Below the pieces are notes generated by a model, which had not been told where the DNA came from, ran no database searches, and was given only the letters and a program-made list of their open reading frames with translations. A program made the position numbers and the translations under genes. A DNA stretch of 64,000 nt from Anabaena azotica FACHB-119. Its GTDB lineage: Bacteria > Cyanobacteriota > Cyanobacteriia > Cyanobacteriales > Nostocaceae. The first letter of the stretch is position 1; each line of letters opens with the position of its first letter. Below, piece after piece: positions 1 to 8,583 of the stretch. The DNA is taken from the NCBI RefSeq assembly GCF_014697625.1, contig NZ_JACJSG010000007.1, positions 62,001-126,000 on the forward strand, given 5' to 3'.

Positions 1-314
1 GAGAAAACCGCCTACCCCACCATGTCAGTTTCTACCTCGCACAAGCCGACGGCGAAAAACTCAGTGGGAAAACCTTGGTACGTCAATTAAATCTCGCAGG
101 TATTGGTATCAGTGCCGGCGCTGCTTGCCATAGTGGTAAACTTAGCCCCAGTCCCATATTATTAGCGATGGGTTATTCTGCAAAAGCCGCTATGGGAGGA
201 ATCAGGTTAACGTTAGGGCGTGACACCACAGAAGCCGATATTGATTGGACAGCGATGGTAGTAAAGCAAGTTTTGCAGAGGCTGATACCAGGAGAATTAT
301 TAGTTAGTTATTAG
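1..314 (+). CDS. Cysteine desulfurase (NifS/IscS-like), 3' end only
   Basis: The reading frame is open from base 3 and enters from the left edge, so only about the last 103 residues are present. They include NRLPHHVSF and ISAGAACHSGKLSPSPILLAMG. The cysteine in the second segment lies on the loop that carries the active-site Cys of class V aminotransferase-fold desulfurases, and the GGIRLTLGRDTTEADID tail is typical of the NifS/IscS branch. Such enzymes take sulfur from cysteine using PLP and pass it on as a persulfide. This copy is separate from the sufS gene at 41846-43108. The PLP-binding lysine lies outside the window, so the exact subfamily cannot be settled. Confidence 0.85.
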   Translation, partial: ENRLPHHVSFYLAQADGEKLSGKTLVRQLNLAGIGISAGAACHSGKLSPSPILLAMGYSAKAAMGGIRLTLGRDTTEADIDWTAMVVKQVLQRLIPGELLVSY

Positions 315-415
315 TCAAGGATATTCTGCAACACAGGTTTTATATGTGACTCATAGTCCGTAGACATATAGTCTACATCATCTCATTATATCCACAGGCA
401 TCTGGTGGGTAGAAT

Positions 416-658
416 ATGCAGGAAGCTAAAACACTCTCTTTGTTTGGCGCACATATTAAAAGAATTAGGGTGACAAAAGGTTATAGCCAAGAACAACTTG
501 CTGCTTTTGCTGGGTTGGATCGAACTTATATAAGTGGTATAGAAAGAGGGCAACGAAATATTAGCTTGATGAATTTGGTTAAATTGGCTAAAGCTTTAGA
601 AGTTCCCGCCAAGCAACTTTTAGATTTTGATATGGACGAGGACGATGGACAGCAATGA
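416..658 (+). CDS. XRE-family HTH regulator, probable R-M controller protein
   Basis: This 80-residue protein is almost entirely one Cro/C1-type helix-turn-helix: IKRIRVTKGYSQEQLAAFAG (residues 14-33), then LDRTYISGIERGQRNIS, with the recognition helix around TYISGIERG. Size and pattern match controller (C) proteins of type II restriction-modification systems. These time expression of the endonuclease after the methyltransferase. Its 3' end overlaps the next gene by 14 bases in another frame, which suggests translational coupling to the putative endonuclease. That the target is this locus is inferred from the arrangement; I did not identify a C-box. Confidence 0.85.
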   Translation: MQEAKTLSLFGAHIKRIRVTKGYSQEQLAAFAGLDRTYISGIERGQRNISLMNLVKLAKALEVPAKQLLDFDMDEDDGQQ

Positions 659-1694
659 AATCAATTTTTTAGAAGCAATTGCTGATAGCTATGGAATAGA
701 TAAAAATTCTGTAATCTTTAAGTACATTGAACGCAAAACAAGAGCTTCTGAAAGAGGAAGTAAGGCTAGACGTTCTTTAGGTAATTTATATGCTCTTTAT
801 GTCTTAGCTCAAGATTATATCAATGAAAATTTTGAGGGTTCAAGTTTCACAGAACTAATGCAACGAATGAAAGCCATGCCATTTGGTGCAAAATTACAAA
901 ATCACCCTCTGGATAATCGGCTGAATGATGAAGTCAAACGGCAATACAAAGTCAGTGACAATATGCTTCCCGTACAACCTGCGAATCTTGGAGACGGGAG
1001 AAAAGCTAGAAAAATATCCGTTGATTTATTAAGCGAACATAACATGAATCCTAGCTCTTGCGCTAGTTTCATTGTGGATGCTATAGATAGTTATATCACT
1101 ATTATTGATAGTAATCAAACTGCCTATTTAAACCAGATTGAGGCTGCTAATACTGATTTAGAAATTGCTGAATTAATTGCAGAGGCATTTGCATACAATT
1201 CAGACGCTAGACTATTTGAAATTATTTCCTTTGGATTGCTTTATTTACACTTTGCAAAGACAACAGTTTCTTTTTCTATAGACGGTAAAAACTTTTCACA
1301 ACAGTTAACCCTGTATCGTACAGGGCGAACAAACGCAAATGATGGGGGAATCGATTTTGTCTTAAAACCATTGGGTAATTTCTTTCAAGTAACTGAAACA
1401 TTAGACTTTAAAAAATACTTTCTAGATTTTGAGAAAATAAATCGTTTCCCCATGAGCTTTGTCATCAAAACTAATTTAACACAAAAAGAAGTAAGGGATA
1501 AAATCAAAAAAGATGCAGTTCAGCTATATAGCGTTGAACAGGTCGAGGTATATATGAATTTGTTTGAGGAAATCTACACCTTAAATGAATTGAGGAATAT
1601 TCTTGACCAGATTAAAGAATCTCATGATTCAATTTCTCAATTGAAGGAAATTGTTGTTCAATGCTTCAAGCTGGAATATGGGTTATTAGATTAA
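645..1694 (+). CDS. Putative type II restriction endonuclease
   Basis: A 349-residue protein that I do not recognise by family. The frame can be opened at a TTG at 627, but the ATG at 645 is the better start, overlapping the controller gene. Near residues 230-252 it has RTNANDGGIDFVLKPLG followed by FFQVTE. This resembles a PD-(D/E)XK-type core in which the acidic residue is the D of GGID and the second half is the variant Q-V-T; an upstream E sits in LFEIIS. The gene lies between a controller-type regulator and a convergent DNA methyltransferase whose 3' end overlaps it by 9 bases, so endonuclease is the obvious role. That rests mainly on context. The recognition sequence is unknown. Confidence 0.6.
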   Translation: MDSNEINFLEAIADSYGIDKNSVIFKYIERKTRASERGSKARRSLGNLYALYVLAQDYINENFEGSSFTELMQRMKAMPFGAKLQNHPLDNRLNDEVKRQYKVSDNMLPVQPANLGDGRKARKISVDLLSEHNMNPSSCASFIVDAIDSYITIIDSNQTAYLNQIEAANTDLEIAELIAEAFAYNSDARLFEIISFGLLYLHFAKTTVSFSIDGKNFSQQLTLYRTGRTNANDGGIDFVLKPLGNFFQVTETLDFKKYFLDFEKINRFPMSFVIKTNLTQKEVRDKIKKDAVQLYSVEQVEVYMNLFEEIYTLNELRNILDQIKESHDSISQLKEIVVQCFKLEYGLLD

Positions 1695-2579
1695 TGAAAT
1701 CTGTGGTTGTGTGTCTGCTATGAGTCTTGCTTTTTTAGAGAGGTTTTTTGTTTTTCTTCTCTTCTCCTTCGCTAATTCTTCACAGGTGTATGGTGAGGGC
1801 AAATCTAGCCGTCGGATACCGATTTTTACATATTCTTCATTTAGCTCAATTCCCATAGACTTTCTTCCTAAACGCTTGGCAACTGCACATGTGGAAAAAC
1901 TACCAGAAAATGGATCTAATACCATGTCTCCAACATTTGAAGATGCTAAAATGATACGTTCTAAAAGAGCTTCTGGCTTTTGGGTAGGGTGATTTTCATA
2001 CTCATCCATTTTGAAGCGTACACGCGCAAAATTCCAAACATTACCCGGTACTTTTTTTGTGTTGTATGGCTGAGGAGGTTCTTTGCGATAATCAATTAAC
2101 TGGCGTATTGCACCAGTTTTCGCCTCAACCATAATATCTTCAGCATTAAATGTATAATTTCTCTCATGTTTTGTTAACATGAGTATCGGCTCATACATCG
2201 AGCCAAAGTATTTTTTTGCCTGCATTCCTGAGCTATCGTAAGCCCAGACTATTCTACTTTTAATATAGAAATTCTGACGACATTTAATATCAATGTAAGG
2301 CATATTCTCTGTGCTATTCATCAAGTAGAATGTACCATTAGGCTTAAGAATACGGTGGCATTCGTCAATCCATTTGTATGTCCAGTTAAGAAACTCTTCT
2401 TCTGACCAATTTTCTACTAAACCATCGAAATCTTTGCCTATATTGTAAGGTGGATCAGCAAATATTAAGTCTATGGATTCTGATTCAAGGCATTTTAAAT
2501 TTTCCAAAGCATTGCCATGAATAATAGTGTGAAAATCATCCTTATATATTTTGGTATCTACTTTCACTGTTGCAACCAC
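1686..2579 (-). CDS. DNA methyltransferase, beta-type motif order
   Basis: About 297 residues. The catalytic motif LIFADPPYNIG comes first (near residue 42) and the SAM-binding motif VLDPFSGSFSTCAVAKRLGRKSMGIELN comes near the C-terminus (about 220-245), with the target-recognition region between. DPPY-first order is that of beta-class N6-adenine or N4-cytosine methyltransferases. The SAM motif reads FSGSF rather than the usual FxGxG. Start choice: no ATG is available; a GTG at 2579 has AAAGG eight bases upstream, while a TTG at 2585 is too close to it. It converges on the putative endonuclease and most likely protects host DNA from it. The modified base cannot be told from sequence. Confidence 0.87.
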   Translation of the reverse strand: MVATVKVDTKIYKDDFHTIIHGNALENLKCLESESIDLIFADPPYNIGKDFDGLVENWSEEEFLNWTYKWIDECHRILKPNGTFYLMNSTENMPYIDIKCRQNFYIKSRIVWAYDSSGMQAKKYFGSMYEPILMLTKHERNYTFNAEDIMVEAKTGAIRQLIDYRKEPPQPYNTKKVPGNVWNFARVRFKMDEYENHPTQKPEALLERIILASSNVGDMVLDPFSGSFSTCAVAKRLGRKSMGIELNEEYVKIGIRRLDLPSPYTCEELAKEKRRKTKNLSKKARLIADTQPQISLI

Positions 2580-2673
2580 AATCAAAGCCTTTAGGTGTTA
2601 ATATATGCAATGTGACTCAAAGCCTACAACATTAACATGAATATTTCAAGGTTTGCTTTGAGGCTGTATATTC

Positions 2674-2778
2674 ATATCTTGCACCTTCTCAATAAGCTTG
2701 TGGTGGGCATTGCCCACCCTACGAAATCATAAGGGTTTCGGGCATTAGTTTTCGCAATAAAGTAATGGTGCAAGATAT
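2674..2778. repeat. MITE-like repeat, family 1 (ATATCTTGCACC ends)
   Basis: About 105 bp bounded by a perfect 12-bp inverted repeat, ATATCTTGCACC and GGTGCAAGATAT. The interior has the GGTGGGCATTGCCCACC palindrome. Related copies lie at 10243-10346 and 51166-51273, with a remnant near 62300-62352. It carries no gene. A 64-codon frame across it on the minus strand reads only repeat sequence. Confidence 0.75.
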
Positions 2779-2827
2779 GAGCGCCCAACGGGCGCGATGA
2801 ACGCTCCCGCAAATTATAGAAGAAACA

Positions 2828-2946
2828 CTTTTTTCGGCGTTGCTGAATTAGAATATGAAATCGCAAAATGACCGTCCTTTTTCTTTGTAACTTTGCGCCT
2901 TTGCGTGAGACAAATTCATATCTTGATTCAGCAACGCCCTTTTTTC
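2828..2946. repeat. MITE-like repeat, family 2, with 8-bp target duplication
   Basis: The element spans 2836-2938 and starts GGCGTTGCTGAATTAGAATATGAA. Its end is the near-perfect inverse, about 24 bp long. It is flanked by identical 8-bp direct repeats CTTTTTTC (2828-2835 and 2939-2946). Other copies lie at 25873-25983 and 45309-45411. The rest of the 2580-3053 gap holds low-complexity CCCCTACACCCC-type tracts and no gene. Confidence 0.85.
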
Positions 2947-3053
2947 CTCCCCTACACCCCTATACCCTTACACCCCTACCCCCTTGTGTTTCTTAGGAGT
3001 ATAACTATGCCAGTATCAGGAATTTTTCTGTATCAATACCCATAGGTTAAATT

Positions 3054-5078
3054 TCACCAACTCATCGGCCAGATTTTGATGATATTCTCAGCACTACCGC
3101 CACTGGCGAGATTTTGTCCATCTGGACTAATGGCGACAGAATAAATGTATCCAGAATCGCGTTTTAATGTCCGCATTATCTCTCCTGTTGTGGGATTCCA
3201 TAGTTTAATTGTGTTGTCATTACTCCCACTGGCAAGAACTGCGTTATTTTTTAGGTAGGCGACGGAGTTAACTTTGTCGGAATGTCCTTTGAGGGTGCGA
3301 ATTGTCTCTCCAGTTGCCAAATTCCACAATCTAATTGTTTTGTCTTTACTACCACTAGCAAGCGTCTTCCCATCTGGACTGAAGGCTACTGACATAACTA
3401 TGTCGGTATGTCCTTGCAAAGTCCGAATTTCTCGGTTGGTTGTCAAATTCCACAATTTGATGGTACTATCCCAACTACCACTAGCAAGAGTTTTACCATC
3501 TGGACTGAAGGCTATGTTAGCAATGGCGTTGGTGTGTCCTTGCAATGTGCGGATTTCCTTTCCTGTTTCTAGGTTCCACAATTTAATTGTCTTATCTAAG
3601 CTACCACTAGCAAGAGTTTTACCATCTGGACTAAAGGCGATAGTGGCGACTCCTTGAGAATGTCCTTTGAGGGTGCGAATTTCTTCTCCAGTTGCTAAAT
3701 TCCACAATTTGATGGTTTTATCTGCACCTGCGCTGGCGAGAGTTTTGCCATCTGGGGCGATCGCTACAGCCCAAACCCACCCATAATGTCCATTGAGAGT
3801 ATGTATTTTCTGTCTCGTTTTTAAATTCCATACTTTAATTGTCTTATCATCGCTACCAGTAGCTAAAAATTGTCCGTCAGGCGAAAACGTAACGGAGTTG
3901 ACATCGCTGGAATGACCTTTGAGGGTGTAGGGTTGGGTAGAATCTGCTGATTGAGGAACAAGCTGTGGGATTGTTTGTAAATACCAAATTCCCCCTAATC
4001 CCAACAACGCAATCACTGTATTGATTAACAGTTGTTGTTTAAACTTACCATTGAGGAATTTTGTCGGCTGTTTTTGGGTTGTAGGTGCTGTGAGGAAGGT
4101 TGATGTGGGATCAGGCGTTGGGGCGATGGCGGATTTTTGGATTGCAGTTTTGGATGGTGAAAGTAGCGATCGCAAGTCTATCAAATCATGGATCACTTCA
4201 TCCGCCGATTGATAACGCTTTTGAGAATCCGTTTCTAACAGCTTGTTCAAAATCTTCACCAAACGTTCATTAGCTTTCTTATTTCCACCTGAAGTCTGCC
4301 AATGTTGCGGCCAAGAGTCAATCCAACCGTAACCCTGTTTTATCCACAGTTTGGAAGGACTAATTCCCGTCAACAGATGAAAGCAAGTTGCACCCAAACT
4401 AAATAAATCACTGGCTGGGTAAGCTTTGCCAAGCTGCATCTGTTCAATTGGGGTGTAACCAAGTGAACCAATAGTTGTTCCCAGTTGGGTTTGCATTGTC
4501 GCTGTTAGCTGCTTGGCTGCACCAAAATCAATTAGTACTAATTTGCGATCGCTGTAACGGCGGATAATATTTTGTGGTTTAATATCTCGATGAATGACTC
4601 CACGCTCATGAATATATTTCAATACAGGGAGTAAATCCCAGAGAAATTCTACAATTTTATCTTCATTGTAAACTACCCCTTGGCGTAATTCTTCTTGAAG
4701 ATTGTCACCATTGATCAACTGCTGCACTAAGAACAGATAATTATTTTGCTCAAAATAAGCTAACAGTGCTGGAATTTGGTCATGTTCACCTAAATGTTGC
4801 AAACGTTGAGCCTCTTTTTTGAATAACTCAACTGCTTTTTTCATGGCAGAACTTTCTTGAACTTTCGGCGCAAATTGTTTAACAACACATAATTCATTCA
4901 ATTTATCTATATCTTCTGATAGATATGTCCTACTAAATCCACCTTCATCCGAGAGCATCTTGATAATACGATAATGCCCCCGCAATAATGGTATTAATAG
5001 GGTATTGCAACTTTGGCAATACATTCTGCCATCAGGATTTTGAGGCATTAAGCAATCAGGATTCAAACAGCAAAGCAT
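3054..5078 (-). CDS. Serine/threonine protein kinase with C-terminal WD40 repeats
   Basis: A 674-residue signalling protein. Residues 1-25 hold a four-cysteine motif (C3/C4, C9, C21, C24) resembling a small zinc ribbon. A Hanks-type kinase domain follows (about 34-305) with the ATP-anchoring lysine in CVVKQF (K67), HRDIKPQN with catalytic D165, and DFG at 184-186. These residues are intact, so it should be active. A single membrane segment lies near 350-368 (INTVIALLGLGGIWYL). From about 383 to the end come seven WD40 repeats with GH and WN/WD signatures, enough for one beta-propeller, probably outside the membrane if the kinase is cytosolic. Such kinase-WD40 fusions are common in Nostocales. 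The start is an ATG. The substrate is unknown. Confidence 0.93.
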   Translation of the reverse strand: MLCCLNPDCLMPQNPDGRMYCQSCNTLLIPLLRGHYRIIKMLSDEGGFSRTYLSEDIDKLNELCVVKQFAPKVQESSAMKKAVELFKKEAQRLQHLGEHDQIPALLAYFEQNNYLFLVQQLINGDNLQEELRQGVVYNEDKIVEFLWDLLPVLKYIHERGVIHRDIKPQNIIRRYSDRKLVLIDFGAAKQLTATMQTQLGTTIGSLGYTPIEQMQLGKAYPASDLFSLGATCFHLLTGISPSKLWIKQGYGWIDSWPQHWQTSGGNKKANERLVKILNKLLETDSQKRYQSADEVIHDLIDLRSLLSPSKTAIQKSAIAPTPDPTSTFLTAPTTQKQPTKFLNGKFKQQLLINTVIALLGLGGIWYLQTIPQLVPQSADSTQPYTLKGHSSDVNSVTFSPDGQFLATGSDDKTIKVWNLKTRQKIHTLNGHYGWVWAVAIAPDGKTLASAGADKTIKLWNLATGEEIRTLKGHSQGVATIAFSPDGKTLASGSLDKTIKLWNLETGKEIRTLQGHTNAIANIAFSPDGKTLASGSWDSTIKLWNLTTNREIRTLQGHTDIVMSVAFSPDGKTLASGSKDKTIRLWNLATGETIRTLKGHSDKVNSVAYLKNNAVLASGSNDNTIKLWNPTTGEIMRTLKRDSGYIYSVAISPDGQNLASGGSAENIIKIWPMSW

Positions 5079-5460
5079 ACTGGGAATCCATGTATAGTTG
5101 GACTATATATTAATTTAACAGTAATAGTTTTGCTATCAACTTGCGGCATTATTCTTAATCTAAAGACTTGTGTATGGGTAACTAAAAGATTTAGAATCAA
5201 AGGCTAAATGATTTTTGAGTTAAAATCAATATCCTATCTGATTAATAATAACTGATATATATGCTTCATAAGGCATAGTAAAATCAATGGTTCGAAAAAA
5301 ATACTATCTTTTGTATATAAAATTTATATTGGGGGGTTAATGTCGAGCAACAAATTAGTTCAAACAAATTATCTACTTTTCTCTAGCACTAAAATTAGGT
5401 GAACCCATCTATCTATAGATAGAAAAATGGTTAAAAACTGGCAGAGTCAGGAGTGAAATT
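5079..5460. other. Intergenic region between divergent genes
   Basis: An AT-rich 380-bp gap between the kinase-WD40 gene and the PPC-domain gene, which diverge from it. Both promoters should lie here, but no operator or conserved motif is clear. A ribosome binding site, CAGGAG, precedes the ATG at 5461. Confidence 0.5.
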
Positions 5461-6759
5461 ATGGTAGGACAGAAGAAAAAAAGTTATTGGTTCAAATTAA
5501 ATTATGCTCTGATTGTTTCGATTAGCGGTGGTTTGTTAGTGGCTAACTACGCGCCGATCAAAGCTTTAGATATCGCTCTTAACCCTGGAAAACTGATAAT
5601 AGCTAAAACACCAGACGAGAGACAACCAGAAGCAGTACAGCAAGCGATCGAGCAAATACCTACTTCTTCACCGCCAGCAACTCCACAAACACAACCCAAA
5701 CAATCTATTGATTCACCTATTCCTGTTCGTGAATCATCCAACTCAACATCTAACCCCAACCCTCAACCCAGAGAAACTAACTCTACCCCAAGACAATCTC
5801 CACCCACAAATTCCAACCCCAACCCTCAACCCAGAGAAACTAACTCTACCCCAAGACAATCTCCACCCGCCAATTCCAACCCCAACCCTCAACCCAGAGA
5901 AACTAACTCTACCCCAAGACAATCTCCACCCACAAATTCCAACTCAACTCGTCGGTCTAGAGAAACTAACTCTGCTTCACCACAACGAGGTCGTCAATCA
6001 ATACCCAACTCAGGTAGAGGTCGCAATTCAACTTCTAAAACTCCGCTTGTTTCCCTGTCAAATCCTTCTTTCAGAGATATTAACTTTGTAGATATAGCTT
6101 TTGGCGTACTATCTAAAGGTGACTTTCAATCCCAGGGAAGATATTTTCATTTCTATAAATTTGAGGGAAGAGAAAACCAACTGCTGCAAATCAGGTTAGG
6201 CGGTAGCGCTGACTCACGCCGCTCAGGGAACCTGAGTCTAAATCCATTTATGTTTCTCCTCGATCCTGATAATAAGGTGATTTTAAAAAGAGGCGCTGTA
6301 GGGACGAATGGAGATATTAGAGATGCGTTTGTCTTTGTCAGATTACCCGTTAAAGGAACTTACACAATAGCAGTAACCAGCCGCAACCCTGGAGATACAG
6401 GGCGCTATAGTCTGGCTCTAAGAAATGACAGAGCTAGCTATATACTAGATGAATCTGCCGAACTAAATGCTCAAAGCTCAGTCATTAAACAAAATCGTAG
6501 CCCTTACAATGTGTCTCAATTTCAAGGTAAAAAGAATCAACTTGTAAGTATTCGTGTAGATAGCATCAACGAAGAATTTTCTCCTTATATAGTCTTGCTT
6601 AATTCCCAAGGAAAGACGATCGCTGCGGATAATGACAAAGATGGGATGTATAGTGCATTAATCGACCGAGCTAGGTTGCCTGAAGATGATACCTACTATA
6701 TAGTAGTTACCGCAAATAATTCCACAAACCGTGGCACATACCGATTGACTCTCTTCTAG
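5461..6759 (+). CDS. Exported protein with two PPC domains and a Pro/Asn-rich linker
   Basis: A 432-residue protein. A basic N-terminus (MVGQKKKSYWFK) leads into a hydrophobic segment at about 14-34, a signal peptide or anchor. Residues about 75-200 form a low-complexity region rich in Pro, Asn, Ser and Thr, including three near-identical 21-residue repeats (NPQPRETNSTPRQSPPTNS type). The C-terminal half has two bacterial pre-peptidase C-terminal (PPC) beta-sandwich domains. The first runs from DIAFGVLSKGDFQSQGRYFHFYKF to GRYSLAL, the second from SSVIKQNRSPYNVSQFQ to the final GTYRLTLF. No catalytic domain is present. PPC domains usually accompany secreted proteases, so this may be a surface or cell-wall accessory. 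An SD (AGGAG) precedes the ATG. Confidence 0.8.
   Translation: MVGQKKKSYWFKLNYALIVSISGGLLVANYAPIKALDIALNPGKLIIAKTPDERQPEAVQQAIEQIPTSSPPATPQTQPKQSIDSPIPVRESSNSTSNPNPQPRETNSTPRQSPPTNSNPNPQPRETNSTPRQSPPANSNPNPQPRETNSTPRQSPPTNSNSTRRSRETNSASPQRGRQSIPNSGRGRNSTSKTPLVSLSNPSFRDINFVDIAFGVLSKGDFQSQGRYFHFYKFEGRENQLLQIRLGGSADSRRSGNLSLNPFMFLLDPDNKVILKRGAVGTNGDIRDAFVFVRLPVKGTYTIAVTSRNPGDTGRYSLALRNDRASYILDESAELNAQSSVIKQNRSPYNVSQFQGKKNQLVSIRVDSINEEFSPYIVLLNSQGKTIAADNDKDGMYSALIDRARLPEDDTYYIVVTANNSTNRGTYRLTLF
5752..5943 (+). repeat. Three 63-bp in-frame tandem repeats
   Basis: The segment starting CCTCAACCCAGAGAAAC recurs at 5761, 5824 and 5887, a period of 63 bp (21 codons). The units differ at only a few bases, indicating recent expansion inside the linker of the PPC-domain gene. 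Confidence 0.9.
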
Positions 6760-6991
6760 GCAAAATTAAGGGTGTAGGGGTGTAGAGGTATAGGGGTGTA
6801 GGTATTCACAACTCTTATTCCTCTTTACATAAAGGAAGATAAGAGTCTTTTTGTGTAAGTCCTGACAATGAAAAACTATTTCAGGGAAATACCTAATTTG
6901 ATTTGATGTTAATTAATGATCGAAAGCTGACAAGACTATTTTTCTCAATTTAAAAAGTTTAATGACAAATTTTTCAATAAAGGGTCAATTG

Positions 6992-7252
6992 ATGGTACAG
7001 GATAATCAAAACGAAAAAGATAACTTTCTTTATCCTCGCAATCGCTACTACGGTGAGGTAAAGGTAGAAAATCTGATATTTAATGCTAATCTGCAAGAAT
7101 TCTCTCACAAAGTCGGCTACATCACAGCTTTGGAAACATCAGGCAAGCTTTCCTCAGATGAGGCTTATAAGCAGATTAAGACACTTTGGAAACAATTAAA
7201 GCGCAGTAAAAAAGAACTGTTGATTGGTAAAGAACCCCCAATAGTCCCGTAA
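6992..7252 (+). CDS. Small conserved cyanobacterial protein (DUF7219-like)
   Basis: An 86-residue soluble protein with the block DNFLYPRNRYYGEVKVENLIFNANLQEF, then a helical LSSDEAYKQIKTLWKQLKRSKKEL. I recall this pattern from small uncharacterised cyanobacterial proteins with the LYPRxRYYG signature. An upstream ATG at 6962 would add ten residues, but the conserved block starts close after the ATG at 6992, which has AAAGGG at a suitable distance. The function is unknown. The neighbouring downstream DNA is a minisatellite. Confidence 0.7.
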   Translation: MVQDNQNEKDNFLYPRNRYYGEVKVENLIFNANLQEFSHKVGYITALETSGKLSSDEAYKQIKTLWKQLKRSKKELLIGKEPPIVP

Positions 7253-7267
7253 GCGAGTGGGGAGTGG

Positions 7268-7464
7268 GGGGAGATGAGGGAGATGGGGGAGATGAGGGAG
7301 ATGAGGGAGATGGGGGAGATGAGGGAGATGAGGGAGATGAGGGAGATGAGGGAGATGAGGGAGATGAGGGAGATGAGGGAGATGAGGGAGATGAGGGAGA
7401 TGAGGGAGATGAGGGAGATGAGGGAGATGAGGGAGATGAGGGAGATGAGGGAGATGAGGGAGAA
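7268..7464. repeat. 9-bp minisatellite (GAGGGAGAT)n
   Basis: About 22 tandem copies of GAGGGAGAT with a few GGGGGAGAT variants. Because the unit is a multiple of three, long frames such as (GDE)n, (MRE)n and (SPS)n appear on both strands; none has coding character. It ends at the start of a second low-complexity tract, repeated GTCACCT and GATAACT units (about 7480-7540). Confidence 0.95.
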
Positions 7465-7585
7465 TAATAACTGTCACCTATCACCTGTCACCTGTCACCT
7501 GTCACCTGATAACTGATAACTGATAACTGATAACTGACCAACGACTAAGATTAATAGGAGTGAATGCTTGAGAGATAAATAAACT

Positions 7586-8323
7586 ATGCCTGAACTTCCC
7601 AACAGCTTAGAAGATGCGATCGCCCAATCTCGTGAAGCCACCAAAGCTGCTTTAGATGACGGTTATACCCGCATCCAAGTAGAATTGTTGTTTCCCGAAC
7701 TCAAGTTTATGCCTGTGGCGGAACAATTTCTACCTTTGTTGACAGAATATGGATCTGGCTTGAAGGTTTTCTTTGCTGATGCTGGTGCTGCTGCTTTAGC
7801 GCGTCGTGATTGGGCAGACGCAACTTTTCAAATTTTGGATATTGGTACGGGAAGGGTGGCTTCTATTCAATCGAAAATTCAACCGGAAGATGAGATTTTC
7901 CTTTTTATCTCTCCCACGGCTGTAGAAGTACCCCAATTAGAAAAAATTTGTGAGACAATAGGCGATCGCCCGGCCATTTTCTTAAACCCTCGCCTAGAAG
8001 ATGCTGGTGCTGTAGGTATCGGCTACACAGCCAGACAAACCCGTCAACGTTTTCTCAGTACAATACAGTCTAGCTATTACCTACGTCCTGTTGATGATGA
8101 AACGGCTGTATTTCGTTCCTACCCAGGACAGTGGGAAATTTGGGTAGAAAATGAAGGCGGTTGGGCGAAAATTGCCGAATTACCGAAAAAGCCATCGGGT
8201 GATGACATAGATTTAATCCTGATGAAAGGACAGCTGCAAACACCAGGAACAGATGCTGCACCTGTGAAAAAGCCCAGTGTATTCAAGAGTTTGCAGCGTT
8301 TTATTAAGGCATTAAGCAATTAA
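7586..8323 (+). CDS. DUF1995 family protein (LPA3-like)
   Basis: A 245-residue soluble protein. It starts with LPNSLEDAIAQSREATKAALDDGYTRIQVELLFPEL and continues with LKVFFADAGAAALARRDW and FLFISPTAVEVPQLEKICE. This matches the DUF1995 family shared by cyanobacteria and chloroplasts, which includes LPA3, implicated in photosystem assembly in Arabidopsis. The fold recalls a P-loop-less Rossmann-type domain. The C-terminal 30 residues are a basic tail (KKPSVFKSLQRFIKALSN). It stands alone, with its own upstream region of heptamer repeats, and the ATG is at 7586. The molecular role in this organism is inferred only from family. Confidence 0.8.
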   Translation: MPELPNSLEDAIAQSREATKAALDDGYTRIQVELLFPELKFMPVAEQFLPLLTEYGSGLKVFFADAGAAALARRDWADATFQILDIGTGRVASIQSKIQPEDEIFLFISPTAVEVPQLEKICETIGDRPAIFLNPRLEDAGAVGIGYTARQTRQRFLSTIQSSYYLRPVDDETAVFRSYPGQWEIWVENEGGWAKIAELPKKPSGDDIDLILMKGQLQTPGTDAAPVKKPSVFKSLQRFIKALSN

Positions 8324-8471
8324 CTCAAGTTTTTTAATTTGGTAATTGGTAATTGGTAATAAGTAATGGTAGAAAACAATTACCTATTAGCTATTACCCA
8401 TTACCGACCAAAACAACCATATTATAAGTAATTGCCGAACTTGATATTATCCCCTGCTATGACTTAAAATT

Positions 8472-8512
8472 ATAAAACCCCTATGACTCCTTAGAGGCAT
8501 AGAGGTTTTATA
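8472..8512. terminator. Hairpin, likely bidirectional terminator
   Basis: A 14-bp stem with one mismatch: ATAAAACCCCTATG pairs with CATAGAGGTTTTAT across a 13-base loop. It lies between the 3' ends of the convergent DUF1995 and PEP-CTERM genes, so it can serve both. Confidence 0.6.
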
Positions 8513-8583
8513 AGGTTAATATTCAACTATGCTACAACTTGCTTTATTTGCTGACAAGCAATAACCGCTTAATAAAACCTTTA

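Noticed and set aside
2672..2866. 64-codon minus-strand frame with VGWAMPTTS
   Set aside because: Reads through a family 1 repeat; the WAMPT string is the translated GGGCATTGCCCACC palindrome.
7176..7516. Several frames of 67-102 codons over the 9-bp minisatellite, such as (SPS)n and (GDE)n
   Set aside because: They exist only because the repeat unit is a multiple of three; there is no start context or non-repeat conserved sequence.
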